Source: Endozoicomonas montiporae CL-33
GTDB taxonomy: Bacteria > Pseudomonadota > Gammaproteobacteria > Pseudomonadales > Endozoicomonadaceae
DNA: 64,000 nt
NCBI RefSeq assembly: GCF_001583435.1
Contig: NZ_CP013251.1
Span: 4,229,215-4,293,214, forward strand
Direction: 5' to 3'
Shown one piece after another: positions 55,870-64,000 of this stretch. The position numbers and the translations under genes were made by a program. The notes below the pieces were generated by a model. It worked only from the letters and a program-made list of their open reading frames with translations. It had not been told where the DNA came from and made no database searches. Each line of letters starts with the position of its first letter. Position 1 is the stretch's first letter.

Positions 55870-56886
55870 TTGATTATCTTCACCGTCACCAGCAACATCA
55901 CAGGTCAAGTCTATGTCGGCAGTACCCGTAACGAGCTTGAAAGCCAGTGGGAAAGAATGGTGGCTGCAGCGCAGCAAGACTTGGACTACCCACTCTATCG
56001 CGAGATAAGGATCAACGGCGAAGATGCTTTTACCGTTGATGAGTGGGACAGGGCCGAGAATCGTCAGGAACTGCTTGAACTGGAGCAGGAAGCCATTGAC
56101 CATTTTGGGGCTAAAAGCCTGCGAGGCTACAAAACCAGTACGGTTAAAATTCTTCCTAAAAAGAAAACCCGCCAGCGCAAATCATCCATAGAAAAAGAGC
56201 TGGCTGCCATTTTCTCCGGGGAAGAGTCTGAGACTGAAACACCACCCAGCCTGACCATCAAGTCTTCCGATTCTAAAGAGACAGCGACTTCTGCTGCCTC
56301 AAAGACTGCACCTGCTGCCAGCAGACCCGCTGAACCTAAACCCGTCAGCAAACAGGAAATCACCAAAGAGAGTATCAAAGCCGCTCTGGCTAAAATTGCC
56401 GAGGAAGAAAAAGCCAAAGAAGCAGCAGAAGCCGCTAAAAAAGCAGCCGCTATTCAGACCACCGCCGGTTCTCAGGCAAATGCCACTGTTAAGATGAAGA
56501 GCATCAGCCTGAGCGATGACATCAGCACTCAGCTGGCAGCCATCACAGCCGCAGCAGACGCTGTTCTGTCTGGCGACAGCCAGGCAGCTGAAAACCTTCA
56601 ACAACTGCCTGAAACAGAGCCTGAAGAGGTTTGCATTGAAGAGCAGCCAGTTATTGCTCCTCAGCCAGCTGTTGAGGAGCCCCAACCAGAGCCGGAAGTC
56701 GTCGTTAAGCCGATCTGTCCGAAAGAGCTGCGCATTGTTGAAGCGATTGAGCGCCAGAGAGAACTGCGTGCCCAGAAAAGTCAGGATGTGATAGAACAGG
56801 AGCGCAACAAGCTGGCAAGCCTTCTGGCTGAACTGGATGCCCGCGCCAGAACCCTGCACACAGGCGTACTGGCTGCTGTTGCCTGA
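55870..56886 (+). CDS. GIY-YIG domain protein with a long Ala/Glu-rich tail
   Basis: The start is TTG 55870 (AAAGG upstream). Residues 1-85 look like a GIY-YIG nuclease fold: IIFTVTSNITGQVYVGSTRNELESQWERM with the second G-(V)Y-V-G and Arg, then LELEQEAIDHFGAKSLRGY containing the expected Glu. The remaining approximately 250 residues are low-complexity: basic KKKTRQRKSS, Thr/Ser-rich and Ala/Glu-rich segments, and a C-terminal helix (LRIVEAIERQRELRAQKSQDVIEQERNKLASLLAELDARA). It could be a nuclease or DNA-binding protein whose tail recruits partners. No family name fits the whole chain. Confidence 0.6.
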   Translation: MIIFTVTSNITGQVYVGSTRNELESQWERMVAAAQQDLDYPLYREIRINGEDAFTVDEWDRAENRQELLELEQEAIDHFGAKSLRGYKTSTVKILPKKKTRQRKSSIEKELAAIFSGEESETETPPSLTIKSSDSKETATSAASKTAPAASRPAEPKPVSKQEITKESIKAALAKIAEEEKAKEAAEAAKKAAAIQTTAGSQANATVKMKSISLSDDISTQLAAITAAADAVLSGDSQAAENLQQLPETEPEEVCIEEQPVIAPQPAVEEPQPEPEVVVKPICPKELRIVEAIERQRELRAQKSQDVIEQERNKLASLLAELDARARTLHTGVLAAVA

Positions 56887-56918
56887 TTCATTGCAATAAC
56901 TGACAGGCCTCCATCTAT

Positions 56919-56940
56919 AAACCAGCCGCTGGTTTTTTTT
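56919..56940 (+). terminator. Terminator after the GIY-YIG gene
   Basis: AAACCAG and CTGGTTT pair around CCG and are followed by a run of T. Confidence 0.7.
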
Positions 56941-57525
56941 CACCTGCCTGAAACCAGTGGCTGTGTCATAGACCTGAACAAAGCAGTTATCCACTGATAG
57001 TCAGCCGGAAAGAAAAAAATACTCACAGGCTAACTGCACAAGCCTCACACGGCTTATCAACAGCGATCAATCATTGACGTTCCAGCCACTGAAAGAGATG
57101 AGTTTCCTCCATCCCAACTTCCCATTAACAATATCAATGTCGTATAACAACATGAAAATGCTCATTTTTTGTAAGATATTTCTTACAAAATGAAGGTCAT
57201 CCATGGGTAAATATAATTACTTAGACGTATAAATGCAGAGCCTTTTACACGCCATTTAAACGTTGGAAAATAGTCACAGCTTCTGTGGATAACTCTGTGA
57301 AGTACTCAATAAAAATGTCACAGAGACCTAGAATAACAGCCCCTGCAACAGATTGTTTGTTTTTTGTACAGCAATTTTTAGAACCTCAATATGTAGTGGT
57401 TCAGCCAGCCAAAGACCCCTAGTAAACAGGAAATCGTCCTCATCTTCGCCCACAACCACGCCCGCTCATTTCGACATATACCAATACCCCATTAAAAAAC
57501 CAGACATTACAATCTAAAACTTTGA

Positions 57526-57567
57526 TTGAACACACGTTCAAACAATACGATCGAACCATAGTTCGAT
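57526..57567. promoter_or_regulatory. Two GAAC-N4-GTTC palindromes upstream of the NCS2 permease
   Basis: TTGAAC-ACAC-GTTCAA (57526-57541) and ATCGAAC-CATA-GTTCGAT (57550-57567) are spaced 25 bases centre to centre. CGAAC-N4-GTTCG has the form of the LexA box of Gram-positive bacteria, but gammaproteobacterial LexA binds a different motif, so another regulator is more likely. Their position suggests control of the permease. Confidence 0.5.
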
Positions 57568-57607
57568 TCTAGTGAACACAATACAGCTGTATAACAGAGA
57601 GGAATCT

Positions 57608-58915
57608 ATGTTCAGCAGGGAATCACTTGATCGTTTTTTTGGGCTGAAAGCTCATGGGACAGATATCAAAACGGAGGTGATCGCCGGTTTCACCACCTTT
57701 ATGACGATGGCGTATATCCTCATCGTTAACCCGCTGATCCTGAAAGATGCAGGGATGGATTTCGGTGCTGTGTTCTCAGCCACTGCTATCTCGGCCATTA
57801 TTGGTACCTTGGTGATGGCTTTGTGGGCCAAGTTGCCGTTTGCACTGGCTCCGGGCATGGGTCTGAACGCCTTCTTCGCTTACGGCGTTGTTCTGGGGAT
57901 GGGCTACTCCTGGCAAATGGCACTGACAGCCATTTTGCTTGAAGGTATCATCTTCCTGATTCTGACCGCGCTTAATATCCGCGAAGCCATTGTTAACAGC
58001 ATTCCTCTGAGTCTGAAAAAAGCGGTTTCCTGTGGTATTGGCTTGTTCATTGCGTTTATCGGACTTCAGAATTCCGGCATTGTTGTGGCAAACGACGCCA
58101 CCATGGTTGCGGTTGGTGCCCTGACCGATCCAAAACCACTGCTGGCCCTGATTGGTATTCTGATTACCGGTGTCATGCTGGTGAAAGGGGTTCAGGGTGC
58201 CTTGCTGATTGGTATTTTCGCAACCACGATCATTGGTATTCCGATGGGTGTTACCAGCCTGCCAGATTTCAGTAACGGCCTGACACCACCTGATATTTCC
58301 CCAATTTTCTTCCAGTTCCAGTGGGATCAGGTGTTTACCATCGATATGGTCATCATTCTGTTCACTTTCCTGTTTGTCGATATGTTTGACACCGTTGGTA
58401 CTCTGGTCGGCGTATCCACCAAAGCCGACATGTTGACCGAAGAAGGTGAAGTGCCTAATTGTAAGCAGGCTCTGTTTGCTGACGCCATCGCAACCACCGC
58501 CGGTGCGTGTCTGGGTACCAGTACGGTGACCACATTTGTTGAGAGTGCATCCGGTGTCTCTGCAGGCGGCCGCACCGGTCTGACCTCGCTGACTGTAGCG
58601 GGCTTATTCCTGATTGCCCTGTTCCTGTCACCACTGTTCCTGATGGTGCCCGGCGCTGCTACTGCACCTGCACTGGTTTTGGTGGGTCTGTTTATGATGT
58701 CGCCCATTAAGGAAATTGATCTGGACGATTTCAGCGAGTCCATTCCTGCTTTCCTGACCTTGTTGTTCATGCCTCTGACTTACTCCATTGCGGAAGGTAT
58801 CATCATTGGCATGCTGTCCTACATTGGCCTGAAAGCACTGAGCGGCAACGCCCGTCAGGTTTCCATTATTTCCTACATTGTTGGCGTTCTCTGCCTGGCA
58901 AAACTGGCTGTATAA
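57608..58915 (+). CDS. NCS2-family purine permease (AzgA type)
   Basis: The start is ATG 57608 (GAGAGGAA upstream); the frame is open to 57572. The 435-residue, very hydrophobic product has about fourteen membrane segments and the family signals GFTTFMTMAYILIVNPLIL, GLNAFFAYGVVLGMGYSWQMAL and FVDMFDTVGTLVGVSTKADML, with a later TVTTFVESASGVSAGGRTGLTSL. It is of the adenine/guanine/hypoxanthine permease branch. Two palindromes lie 40-80 bases upstream. Confidence 0.93.
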   Translation: MFSRESLDRFFGLKAHGTDIKTEVIAGFTTFMTMAYILIVNPLILKDAGMDFGAVFSATAISAIIGTLVMALWAKLPFALAPGMGLNAFFAYGVVLGMGYSWQMALTAILLEGIIFLILTALNIREAIVNSIPLSLKKAVSCGIGLFIAFIGLQNSGIVVANDATMVAVGALTDPKPLLALIGILITGVMLVKGVQGALLIGIFATTIIGIPMGVTSLPDFSNGLTPPDISPIFFQFQWDQVFTIDMVIILFTFLFVDMFDTVGTLVGVSTKADMLTEEGEVPNCKQALFADAIATTAGACLGTSTVTTFVESASGVSAGGRTGLTSLTVAGLFLIALFLSPLFLMVPGAATAPALVLVGLFMMSPIKEIDLDDFSESIPAFLTLLFMPLTYSIAEGIIIGMLSYIGLKALSGNARQVSIISYIVGVLCLAKLAV

Positions 58916-58922
58916 CGCGTGA

Positions 58923-58943
58923 CTGGCAAGTGTAACTTGCCAG
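58923..58943 (+). terminator. Hairpin after the NCS2 permease gene
   Basis: CTGGCAAGT and ACTTGCCAG pair perfectly around GTA, 7 bases after the stop. There is no T-run. Confidence 0.4.
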
Positions 58944-59022
58944 AAAGATTAAAAACCGGCGACCTCGCATTCAGTACCTTGTATAATGCGCGCCGGTTTT
59001 TATTTACCCTCTGAACATCATC

Positions 59023-60111
59023 ATGTCATTAGCCGTAGTACAGCCCGAACGATACGAAGAACAACTGGCCGAGAAGGTCAGCCAGGTTTATGCCGAATTT
59101 GAGGCTTTTGATATTCCGGAACTGGAAGTGTTCCGTTCCCGGCCTGAACACTACCGGATGCGAGCCGAGTTTCGTATCTGGCACGAGGGAGAACACAGTT
59201 TTTACCGCATGTTCGATCCCGACACCCGCCGGCCTTTCAGCGTGCAGGACTTCCCGGCAGGATCAGAGCGAATCAATGAGCTGATGCAACCGCTGATGCA
59301 GCGCATTGAACAGAGCGACGATCTGCGCAGGCGCCTGTTCCAGGTTGAATTCCTGACCACCCAGACTGGCGAAGCCCTGATCTCCCTGCTCTACCATCGC
59401 CAGCTGGATGATGCCTGGCAGGCAGCCGCCAACAGCCTGCAGGAGAGGCTGGACATCAGCATTATTGGCCGGGCTCGCAAGCAGAAAATCGTTCTGAAAC
59501 AGGATTTTGTCACCGAAGAACTGACTGTTAACGATCAGAGATTCCGTTATCAACAGGTTGAAAACAGCTTTACCCAGCCCAACGCCGGTGTGAACGAACA
59601 CATGCTCGGGTGGGCCAGCGATGTCTGCCGGGATGAGCAAGGCGATCTGGTGGAACTTTACTGTGGTAACGGTAACTTCACCTGCGTTCTGGCCAGACAG
59701 TTTGACCGCGTGCTGGCGACCGAGATTTCCAAAACTTCGGTCCATTCAGCCCATGAAAACTTCAGAATGAATAGCGTTGACAATGTTGCTATCGCACGCC
59801 TTTCCAGTGAAGAGTTCACTCAGGCCATGAATGCTGAACGTGAGTTTCACCGACTGAAAGACATTGATCTGGACAGTTATCAATTCTCAACCATTCTGGT
59901 GGACCCGCCACGTGCTGGTCTGGACAAGGACACTGAAGCTCTGGTTCAGCGATTTGAGAAAATCGTTTACATTTCCTGCAACCCTGAGACCCTGAAAGAG
60001 AATCTGGAGACCATTAACCAGACCCATAAGGTTGAACGGATCGCACTGTTTGACCAGTTCCCTTATACCCATCACCGTGAAATGGGTGTTTTTCTGACCC
60101 GCCGCCAATAA
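59023..60111 (+). CDS. trmA: tRNA (uracil-54-C5)-methyltransferase
   Basis: The 362-residue product matches TrmA length and motifs: LVELYCGNGNFTCVLARQFDRVLATEIS (SAM site), ILVDPPRAGLDKDTEAL and the catalytic IVYISCNPETLKENLETI, with Cys as nucleophile. It makes ribothymidine in the T-loop. TATAAT at 58980-58987 provides a plausible -10. Confidence 0.96.
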   Translation: MSLAVVQPERYEEQLAEKVSQVYAEFEAFDIPELEVFRSRPEHYRMRAEFRIWHEGEHSFYRMFDPDTRRPFSVQDFPAGSERINELMQPLMQRIEQSDDLRRRLFQVEFLTTQTGEALISLLYHRQLDDAWQAAANSLQERLDISIIGRARKQKIVLKQDFVTEELTVNDQRFRYQQVENSFTQPNAGVNEHMLGWASDVCRDEQGDLVELYCGNGNFTCVLARQFDRVLATEISKTSVHSAHENFRMNSVDNVAIARLSSEEFTQAMNAEREFHRLKDIDLDSYQFSTILVDPPRAGLDKDTEALVQRFEKIVYISCNPETLKENLETINQTHKVERIALFDQFPYTHHREMGVFLTRRQ

Positions 60112-60196
60112 AGTTCGGGATGAGCACAGCATCCGGTCAGGCTGTGCTCGACTACACTGATACCTGCTAAATCAAGAATGATGAAAACAAGGCAAG

Positions 60197-61390
60197 GTGT
60201 GCGGCGTGTTGTTCAATAATAAATACTCTTTAAAAAGCAGATTATTCCGGTCGCACTGGCTGTGCCTGCTTCTGTCCTTCGCTATCGTTGGGTTTCAGCC
60301 TTTTGGCGATAGCCCCGATCAACCGGAAGTCCTGTTTATTGCTTATGACCAAGGTGAAAGTAACGCTTTTCTGGAACTCAGAAAAACACTGACGCAGAAT
60401 TTTATCAGCTATCGTGTGATTGCCTTTGGGCGAGCCAGTGAGATATTCAATGATCACTCATCGCAAGCTGGCATCAGCAAAGATCGCCAACAGCAATTGA
60501 AACAGAGCCGCAACAATGAGTTATCAGCCAGTGAGCTGCAAAATATCATTCAGTCGATCAACCCTAAAATTGTCTATTCAGGCATGTCCAGCATTATTCA
60601 GGCTCAGCTGATGAATGCGTTCAAAGACAAAGGTACCTATACCATTGCCTTCTACGATAACTTTGATCCAATAATCGGCAAAGAATATGTTCAGCCGTTT
60701 CTAAGCAACGTAAACCCGCCGGATGAATACCATATCCCGAGTAATTCCACCCGCACCAGTTTTTATGATCAACCAACGTTTGCTCAAAGCGCCCTGAATG
60801 TCAGTGGCAATCCGGCACTGGAAACGTGGGATAGTGTCTATCAAAAGACAGACGAAAACACCATTCGGCAAGAGCTGAAGATTAAAAAAAATCAACCCAT
60901 CGTCGTTTTTGCCGGTGGCTATGACAACACCTATGAAGCCTACCTTAGAGTGTTTATTGACGCGACACGCTTAATGCCGTCCATTCGGTTTCTGATCACT
61001 TACCACCCTAAAACAGAGGGAAAGCTTGAAAAATCCATCGTTCGGGAGTTAGCTGCAAACAATGTGCAGGTTATCGAGAAGGGAACCTATTCAACGACAG
61101 AGCTGAGCAAACTGTCTGAGGCCGTTGCTGTCCATAAATCCTCAATTGGAGCTCAGGCACTCTATAAAAATAAACCCGTACTTTTTGTTGCGGAGCCAGA
61201 GTTCACTAATTTCCTGATTCAAAAACAACTCGCCTCTCTGGCATCATCGCCTGAACAGGTAAAAAACAAATTATTATCTGTAATTAAGGCTGACAAGCAT
61301 AGCTCCGGGCTAAGTCGTATAGGTGTACCAGAGAAGCCTTCTCAAACCATCACTGACTTGCTGCTGTTGAAACTTAGAGGCAGTCGCTGA
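60197..61390 (+). CDS. Secreted or membrane-anchored GT-B-like protein
   Basis: The start (GTG 60197, AAGG upstream) is uncertain. A hydrophobic segment (HWLCLLLSFAIVGFQPFG, about residues 20-37) acts as a signal or anchor. The rest shows two alpha/beta lobes: VLFIAYDQGESNAFLELRKTL and VVFAGGYDNTYEAYLRVFIDATRLMP, ending with VAVHKSSIGAQALYKNKPVLFV, the pattern of a GT-B sugar-nucleotide site. No family is recognised. Its position before a SanA-like gene and near an exopolysaccharide locus hints at surface-polymer work (inference). Confidence 0.6.
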   Translation: MCGVLFNNKYSLKSRLFRSHWLCLLLSFAIVGFQPFGDSPDQPEVLFIAYDQGESNAFLELRKTLTQNFISYRVIAFGRASEIFNDHSSQAGISKDRQQQLKQSRNNELSASELQNIIQSINPKIVYSGMSSIIQAQLMNAFKDKGTYTIAFYDNFDPIIGKEYVQPFLSNVNPPDEYHIPSNSTRTSFYDQPTFAQSALNVSGNPALETWDSVYQKTDENTIRQELKIKKNQPIVVFAGGYDNTYEAYLRVFIDATRLMPSIRFLITYHPKTEGKLEKSIVRELAANNVQVIEKGTYSTTELSKLSEAVAVHKSSIGAQALYKNKPVLFVAEPEFTNFLIQKQLASLASSPEQVKNKLLSVIKADKHSSGLSRIGVPEKPSQTITDLLLLKLRGSR

Positions 61391-61464
61391 CACATCCTTA
61401 TTGGTTGAAATAATAGTTTGTGGTTAACTGTGCTGAGCATCAAATTGTTCAAGGAGAACCCTGC

Positions 61465-62133
61465 ATGGTAGCCAGCCCAACCCGTTTAAAGGTTGTAATG
61501 GGTTTGCTTGCCGCAGTCGTTATTGCTGCAGCCTCTTTACTGGTGGTTGCCAATTTACTGATTAATGTAAGCACAGAAAATTATCTTTATTCTGACATAG
61601 ACAAACTGCCAGCCAATAAAGTCGGGTTACTACTCGGAACCAGCAAGTACTCAAGGACTGGCGGCAACAATGATCATTACCGGTTACGGGTCGATGCCGC
61701 CAGCAAGTTGTTCAAGGCCGGTAAGATTCAATACGTTCTGATCAGTGGCGACAATGCCACCCCCTACTACAACGAGCCCAGCACCATTCGCAGAGACCTT
61801 CTGAAACTCGGCATACCCGCAGAAAATATTTACCGCGACTATGCCGGTTTCAGAACGCTCGACTCCATCATCAGAGCCAAGGATGTGTTTGGGCTGAATG
61901 AATTCACAATCATTTCCCAGACTTATCATAATAAGCGTGCGCTTTATATCGCACGAAATAATGGCACGAATGCCATTGCCTTTAATGCCGGAGACGGCAG
62001 AAACAGTGACCTGACCAACCGCACCCGGGAAGTGCTTGCCAGAATGCTGGCCCTTCTGGAAGTACACTGGTTCGACACTGAACCCAAATATTTAGGTCCG
62101 GTGATAGATATAGGAAATACACCCCCAACATAA
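61465..62133 (+). CDS. SanA/ElyC-like DUF218 membrane protein
   Basis: ATG 61465 has AAGGAG upstream and gives 222 residues. One N-terminal membrane helix (about residues 7-32) precedes the DUF218 domain: GLLLGTSKYSRTGGNNDHYRLRVDAASKLFKAGKIQYVLISGDN, then YRDYAGFRTLDSIIRAKDVFG and TIISQTYHNKRALYIAR. It is most similar in plan to SanA of E. coli, which contributes to envelope permeability and vancomycin resistance. The biochemical role of the family is uncertain. Confidence 0.8.
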   Translation: MVASPTRLKVVMGLLAAVVIAAASLLVVANLLINVSTENYLYSDIDKLPANKVGLLLGTSKYSRTGGNNDHYRLRVDAASKLFKAGKIQYVLISGDNATPYYNEPSTIRRDLLKLGIPAENIYRDYAGFRTLDSIIRAKDVFGLNEFTIISQTYHNKRALYIARNNGTNAIAFNAGDGRNSDLTNRTREVLARMLALLEVHWFDTEPKYLGPVIDIGNTPPT

Positions 62134-62157
62134 AAATCAGACAGGAAGCAGACAATA

Positions 62158-62910
62158 ATGCATCGACTTTTCATCCTGATTATTGCTGTTTTCCTGAGTC
62201 TATCCACCTTCTACAGACCCTATGCCGAAGAGAGTGTCCCCCGTCAGCGTGAAACATTAACCGTTGGTGTTTTCCCACAGGACTATCCGCCGCTTCACTG
62301 GCATGATGCACGTAAAGGCATCATCGAAAAGCTGCTGGATAAAGTCAGTTCTGTTAGCCACTTTGACTTTGTTTTCTCCAAAGCTCCCTTTCATCGTCTG
62401 ATCATGAAAGTGGAAAAAGGCAAGATTGATCTGGAGCCCTGGACATCGGAGGTCTGGCGCACCCGGGTCAAAGACAATGCTTATTTCACCTCACCTTACA
62501 CTGAACATTGTGAAGTTCTGATTTTCCAGAAAGATAGGAGTTTCCCGGTTAAGCGTCCTTTTGATCTGGCAGGTAAACGACTGGGAGTCGTAAAAGGCTA
62601 TGCATTTCAATCTTTCAGCAAACTGTTTGCCAAAAACGTTATCTATCGGGTTAATTCCAGCAATGAAGAACGTGTTCTCAACCTCCTGAGCCGTGGTAGA
62701 ACGGATGCGGCTCTTATTGACGAGCTTATTGCTGACTACCTGCTCAAAACAACTTATTCACAGGCATTTGTAAAAAGCAGTACATTTGACTGCGTTCCAG
62801 TGAGTTTTATGTTCCACAAAAGTAAGCTCAGACAGGGCGTAGAAATTAATAAGATTCTTCAGACACTGAAAAAAGAGGGCTTTATCGAACAATTGCTAAA
62901 AGGCTATTAA
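62158..62910 (+). CDS. Periplasmic solute-binding protein (SBP family 3 type)
   Basis: The 250-residue product has a signal peptide (about 23 residues, cut near YAE). The two-domain pattern of family 3 amino-acid-binding proteins follows: LTVGVFPQDYPPLHWHDA, then KGKIDLEPWTSEVWRTRVKDNAYFTSPYTEHCEVLIF, RLGVVKGYAF and GRTDAALIDELIADYLL. No ABC transporter genes are adjacent, so it may be a stand-alone binding or sensing protein. It converges on the polysaccharide genes. Confidence 0.78.
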   Translation: MHRLFILIIAVFLSLSTFYRPYAEESVPRQRETLTVGVFPQDYPPLHWHDARKGIIEKLLDKVSSVSHFDFVFSKAPFHRLIMKVEKGKIDLEPWTSEVWRTRVKDNAYFTSPYTEHCEVLIFQKDRSFPVKRPFDLAGKRLGVVKGYAFQSFSKLFAKNVIYRVNSSNEERVLNLLSRGRTDAALIDELIADYLLKTTYSQAFVKSSTFDCVPVSFMFHKSKLRQGVEINKILQTLKKEGFIEQLLKGY

Positions 62911-62917
62911 GTAATTT

Positions 62918-63625
62918 TTACAACTCAAGATTAAGAAAGGAGGAATTTCTGACATACTTTCTGATTCTTTCCATGATCTTGGGCAACCACTTGTCCAAAC
63001 GTCGGGTTTCACGAATCAGCTCATCAGCCAGTCTGGGATTATTTAAGTCGTTAAAAACAAATCCCGCCAGAGTTGCCTCATTGAAACGTAGCTTCTTTAC
63101 TGCATTCTGAAAATCTGCCCGACGGGTAACACCCGCCATGACCATCATCACAGCACCGTCAACCATTCCACAAATGGACTCTGCAGGTATGTTGTTACGG
63201 TTTATGGCCCTGAGCGGGGAGGTGTCGAACACAACGACATCATAGCGCTCAAGCCAGTGCTCTATTAATTTATTCATTTTGCTTATATTACGAAACATCA
63301 GGACATCGGTATCACAGGGAGCAGGAAGAATATCAATTTCGGCTTCATCATCGTGCATGATGCAGGCATCGGCAGAGTCTGGATTCGGCACCCAGTCTGT
63401 ATGAAGGCGTCCGGACATATCGCCCAGCTCAGGATGAAACAGGTTAACTTCTACCAGCAAGGTGTGCTTACCATCGGCTTCAGCACGTTTGCTCAGAGCA
63501 TAGGCCATGGTACTGCACCCTTCACCGGGATTGGTCGAAGTAATAGCCAGAGTCCGCATACCACGTCCGATGGTATTGCTATATACCATTTCGACTTCAA
63601 TGTAGTTAATGGGTAGTTTGATCAT
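62918..63625 (-). CDS. Degenerate Wzc/CapB-type ATPase of an exopolysaccharide locus
   Basis: The 235-residue product aligns with the cytoplasmic ATPase domain of bacterial tyrosine kinases (CpsD/CapB/Wzc). The Walker A position reads STNPGEGCSTMAYALS: the invariant Lys is Cys37. The Walker A' region reads LLVEVNLFHPEL, where the usual D-x-D-x-R is E-x-N-x-F, and Walker B is VVVFDTSPL. No Tyr-rich C-terminal cluster is present. ATP binding should be impaired, so a structural or regulatory role is likely. Its ATG overlaps the stop of the upstream Wza-like gene by one base. Confidence 0.8.
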   Translation of the reverse strand: MIKLPINYIEVEMVYSNTIGRGMRTLAITSTNPGEGCSTMAYALSKRAEADGKHTLLVEVNLFHPELGDMSGRLHTDWVPNPDSADACIMHDDEAEIDILPAPCDTDVLMFRNISKMNKLIEHWLERYDVVVFDTSPLRAINRNNIPAESICGMVDGAVMMVMAGVTRRADFQNAVKKLRFNEATLAGFVFNDLNNPRLADELIRETRRLDKWLPKIMERIRKYVRNSSFLNLEL

Positions 63626-64000
63626 TACTGCCAGACTCTAGCGCCTAACAACGTGAAAATAGACGTAAAGCCTAATGCATCTCTCACAATATCCATGAAG
63701 TAAGCCCACTTGGTATTCTTAACATCAGGTATAAAAATAGTGTCACCGGGTCTCAATACAGGCAGTCGTCCGTCAACAGGGTTTTTCATGTATTCTACAA
63801 GATCAAAGGTGTAAGCCTGATTGTTGTCGGAAGACGAGCTAACGATAATAATTTTCTCTATCAGAGCCGTACTGGTTGGGCCACCTGATTGCGCCAGAAT
63901 ATCCAGAATATTCATGTCCGAGGTAAAATCATATCGCCCGGTTGATTTGACGGAACCCAGAACACGAACCGTCTCATAACTCTTTTTCTGAACCCAGCTG
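63625..64000 (-). CDS. C-terminal part of a Wza-type polysaccharide export protein (cut by window end)
   Basis: The frame is open from 63627 to the right edge (64000) without a stop, so the true start is beyond the window. About 124 residues are visible: an SLBB-like segment VRVLGSVKSTGRYDFTSDMNILDILAQSGGPT, VLRPGDTIFIPDV and a C-terminal hydrophobic helix FMDIVRDALGFTSIFTLLGARV. This fits the end of an outer-membrane capsule or exopolysaccharide exporter of the Wza family. The kinase-like gene starts within its stop codon. Confidence 0.85.
   Translation of the reverse strand, partial: SWVQKKSYETVRVLGSVKSTGRYDFTSDMNILDILAQSGGPTSTALIEKIIIVSSSSDNNQAYTFDLVEYMKNPVDGRLPVLRPGDTIFIPDVKNTKWAYFMDIVRDALGFTSIFTLLGARVWQ

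Larger units (their letters stand above)
56887..57607. other. Long non-coding stretch upstream of the NCS2 permease
   Basis: The 721 bases carry a terminator near the left end and, at 57526-57567, two palindromes before the permease. A perfect 10-bp inverted repeat TTTTGTAAGA / TCTTACAAAA lies at 57167-57190. A TATACCAATA (57478) resembles the left end of the palindromic elements. I see no gene. Confidence 0.5.

Noticed and set aside
57478..57500. TATACCAATA before the purine permease as a fourth palindromic element
   Set aside because: Only the left end matches; no inverted right end was found, so it is below the level I would call.

Overview
The window reads as a chromosomal segment of a marine gammaproteobacterium. 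The block ychF / pth / rplY / prs / tRNA-Gln / ispE / lolB / TPR lipoprotein / hemA follows the Pseudomonas-type order. The elongator tRNA-Met/tRNA-Gln(UUG) array recalls the metT operon, and holD-rimI adjacency, NhaA, NsrR-Hmp and a Tsx-like porin all fit the class. Gene content and base use suggest an Oceanospirillales host-associated bacterium such as Endozoicomonas. That genus guess is inference and was not tested by any search.

Layout. 1-4.0 kb: the 3' end of a possible Rieske oxygenase, an acetoacetate-decarboxylase-like enzyme, a palindromic repeat element, an AT-rich secreted beta-helix-like protein and a truncated alpha/beta hydrolase. 4.2-13.7 kb: two tandem paralogous RND efflux systems, each a lipoprotein adaptor plus a permease, with a TetR regulator between them. 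The TetR gene and the second system share an identical 13-bp palindrome. 13.7-17.9 kb: Gfo/Idh oxidoreductase, cardiolipin synthase, TSUP permease and a secreted protein. 17.9-18.7 kb: three Met-Gln tRNA pairs. 18.9-25.1 kb: Tsx-like porin, a D-amino-acid-oxidase-like enzyme whose segments appear circularly permuted, a large secreted protein of unknown function, a decayed second oxidase copy and a sodium/solute symporter. 25.4-35.9 kb: conserved housekeeping block. 35.9-45.3 kb: accessory genes lying between hemA and prfA: NsrR-Hmp, a frameshifted alkaline phosphatase, a coiled-coil membrane protein, a PQQ-type sugar dehydrogenase, SDR/LysR and a small beta-barrel. 45.7-54.3 kb: prfA-prmC, nhaA, hemH, a YajG-like lipoprotein, leuA with a possible leucine leader peptide, a HolD-like protein and rimI. 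54.3-64 kb: a ricin-B-like secreted protein, a GIY-YIG protein, an NCS2 purine permease, trmA, a secreted glycosyltransferase-like protein, a SanA-like protein, a solute-binding protein, and the edge of an exopolysaccharide export locus (a degenerate Wzc/CapB-type ATPase and a Wza-type protein cut by the window end).

The points I consider most worth checking are the permuted oxidase with its decayed copy, the dispersed palindromic element family, the shared TetR operator, the Met-Gln tRNA amplification with repeated promoters and terminators, the four-Leu leader peptide upstream of leuA, and the ATPase whose Walker A lysine is replaced by cysteine. I did not find a convincing wholly new multi-gene system. 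There is no CRISPR array, prophage, insertion-sequence transposase or rRNA operon.
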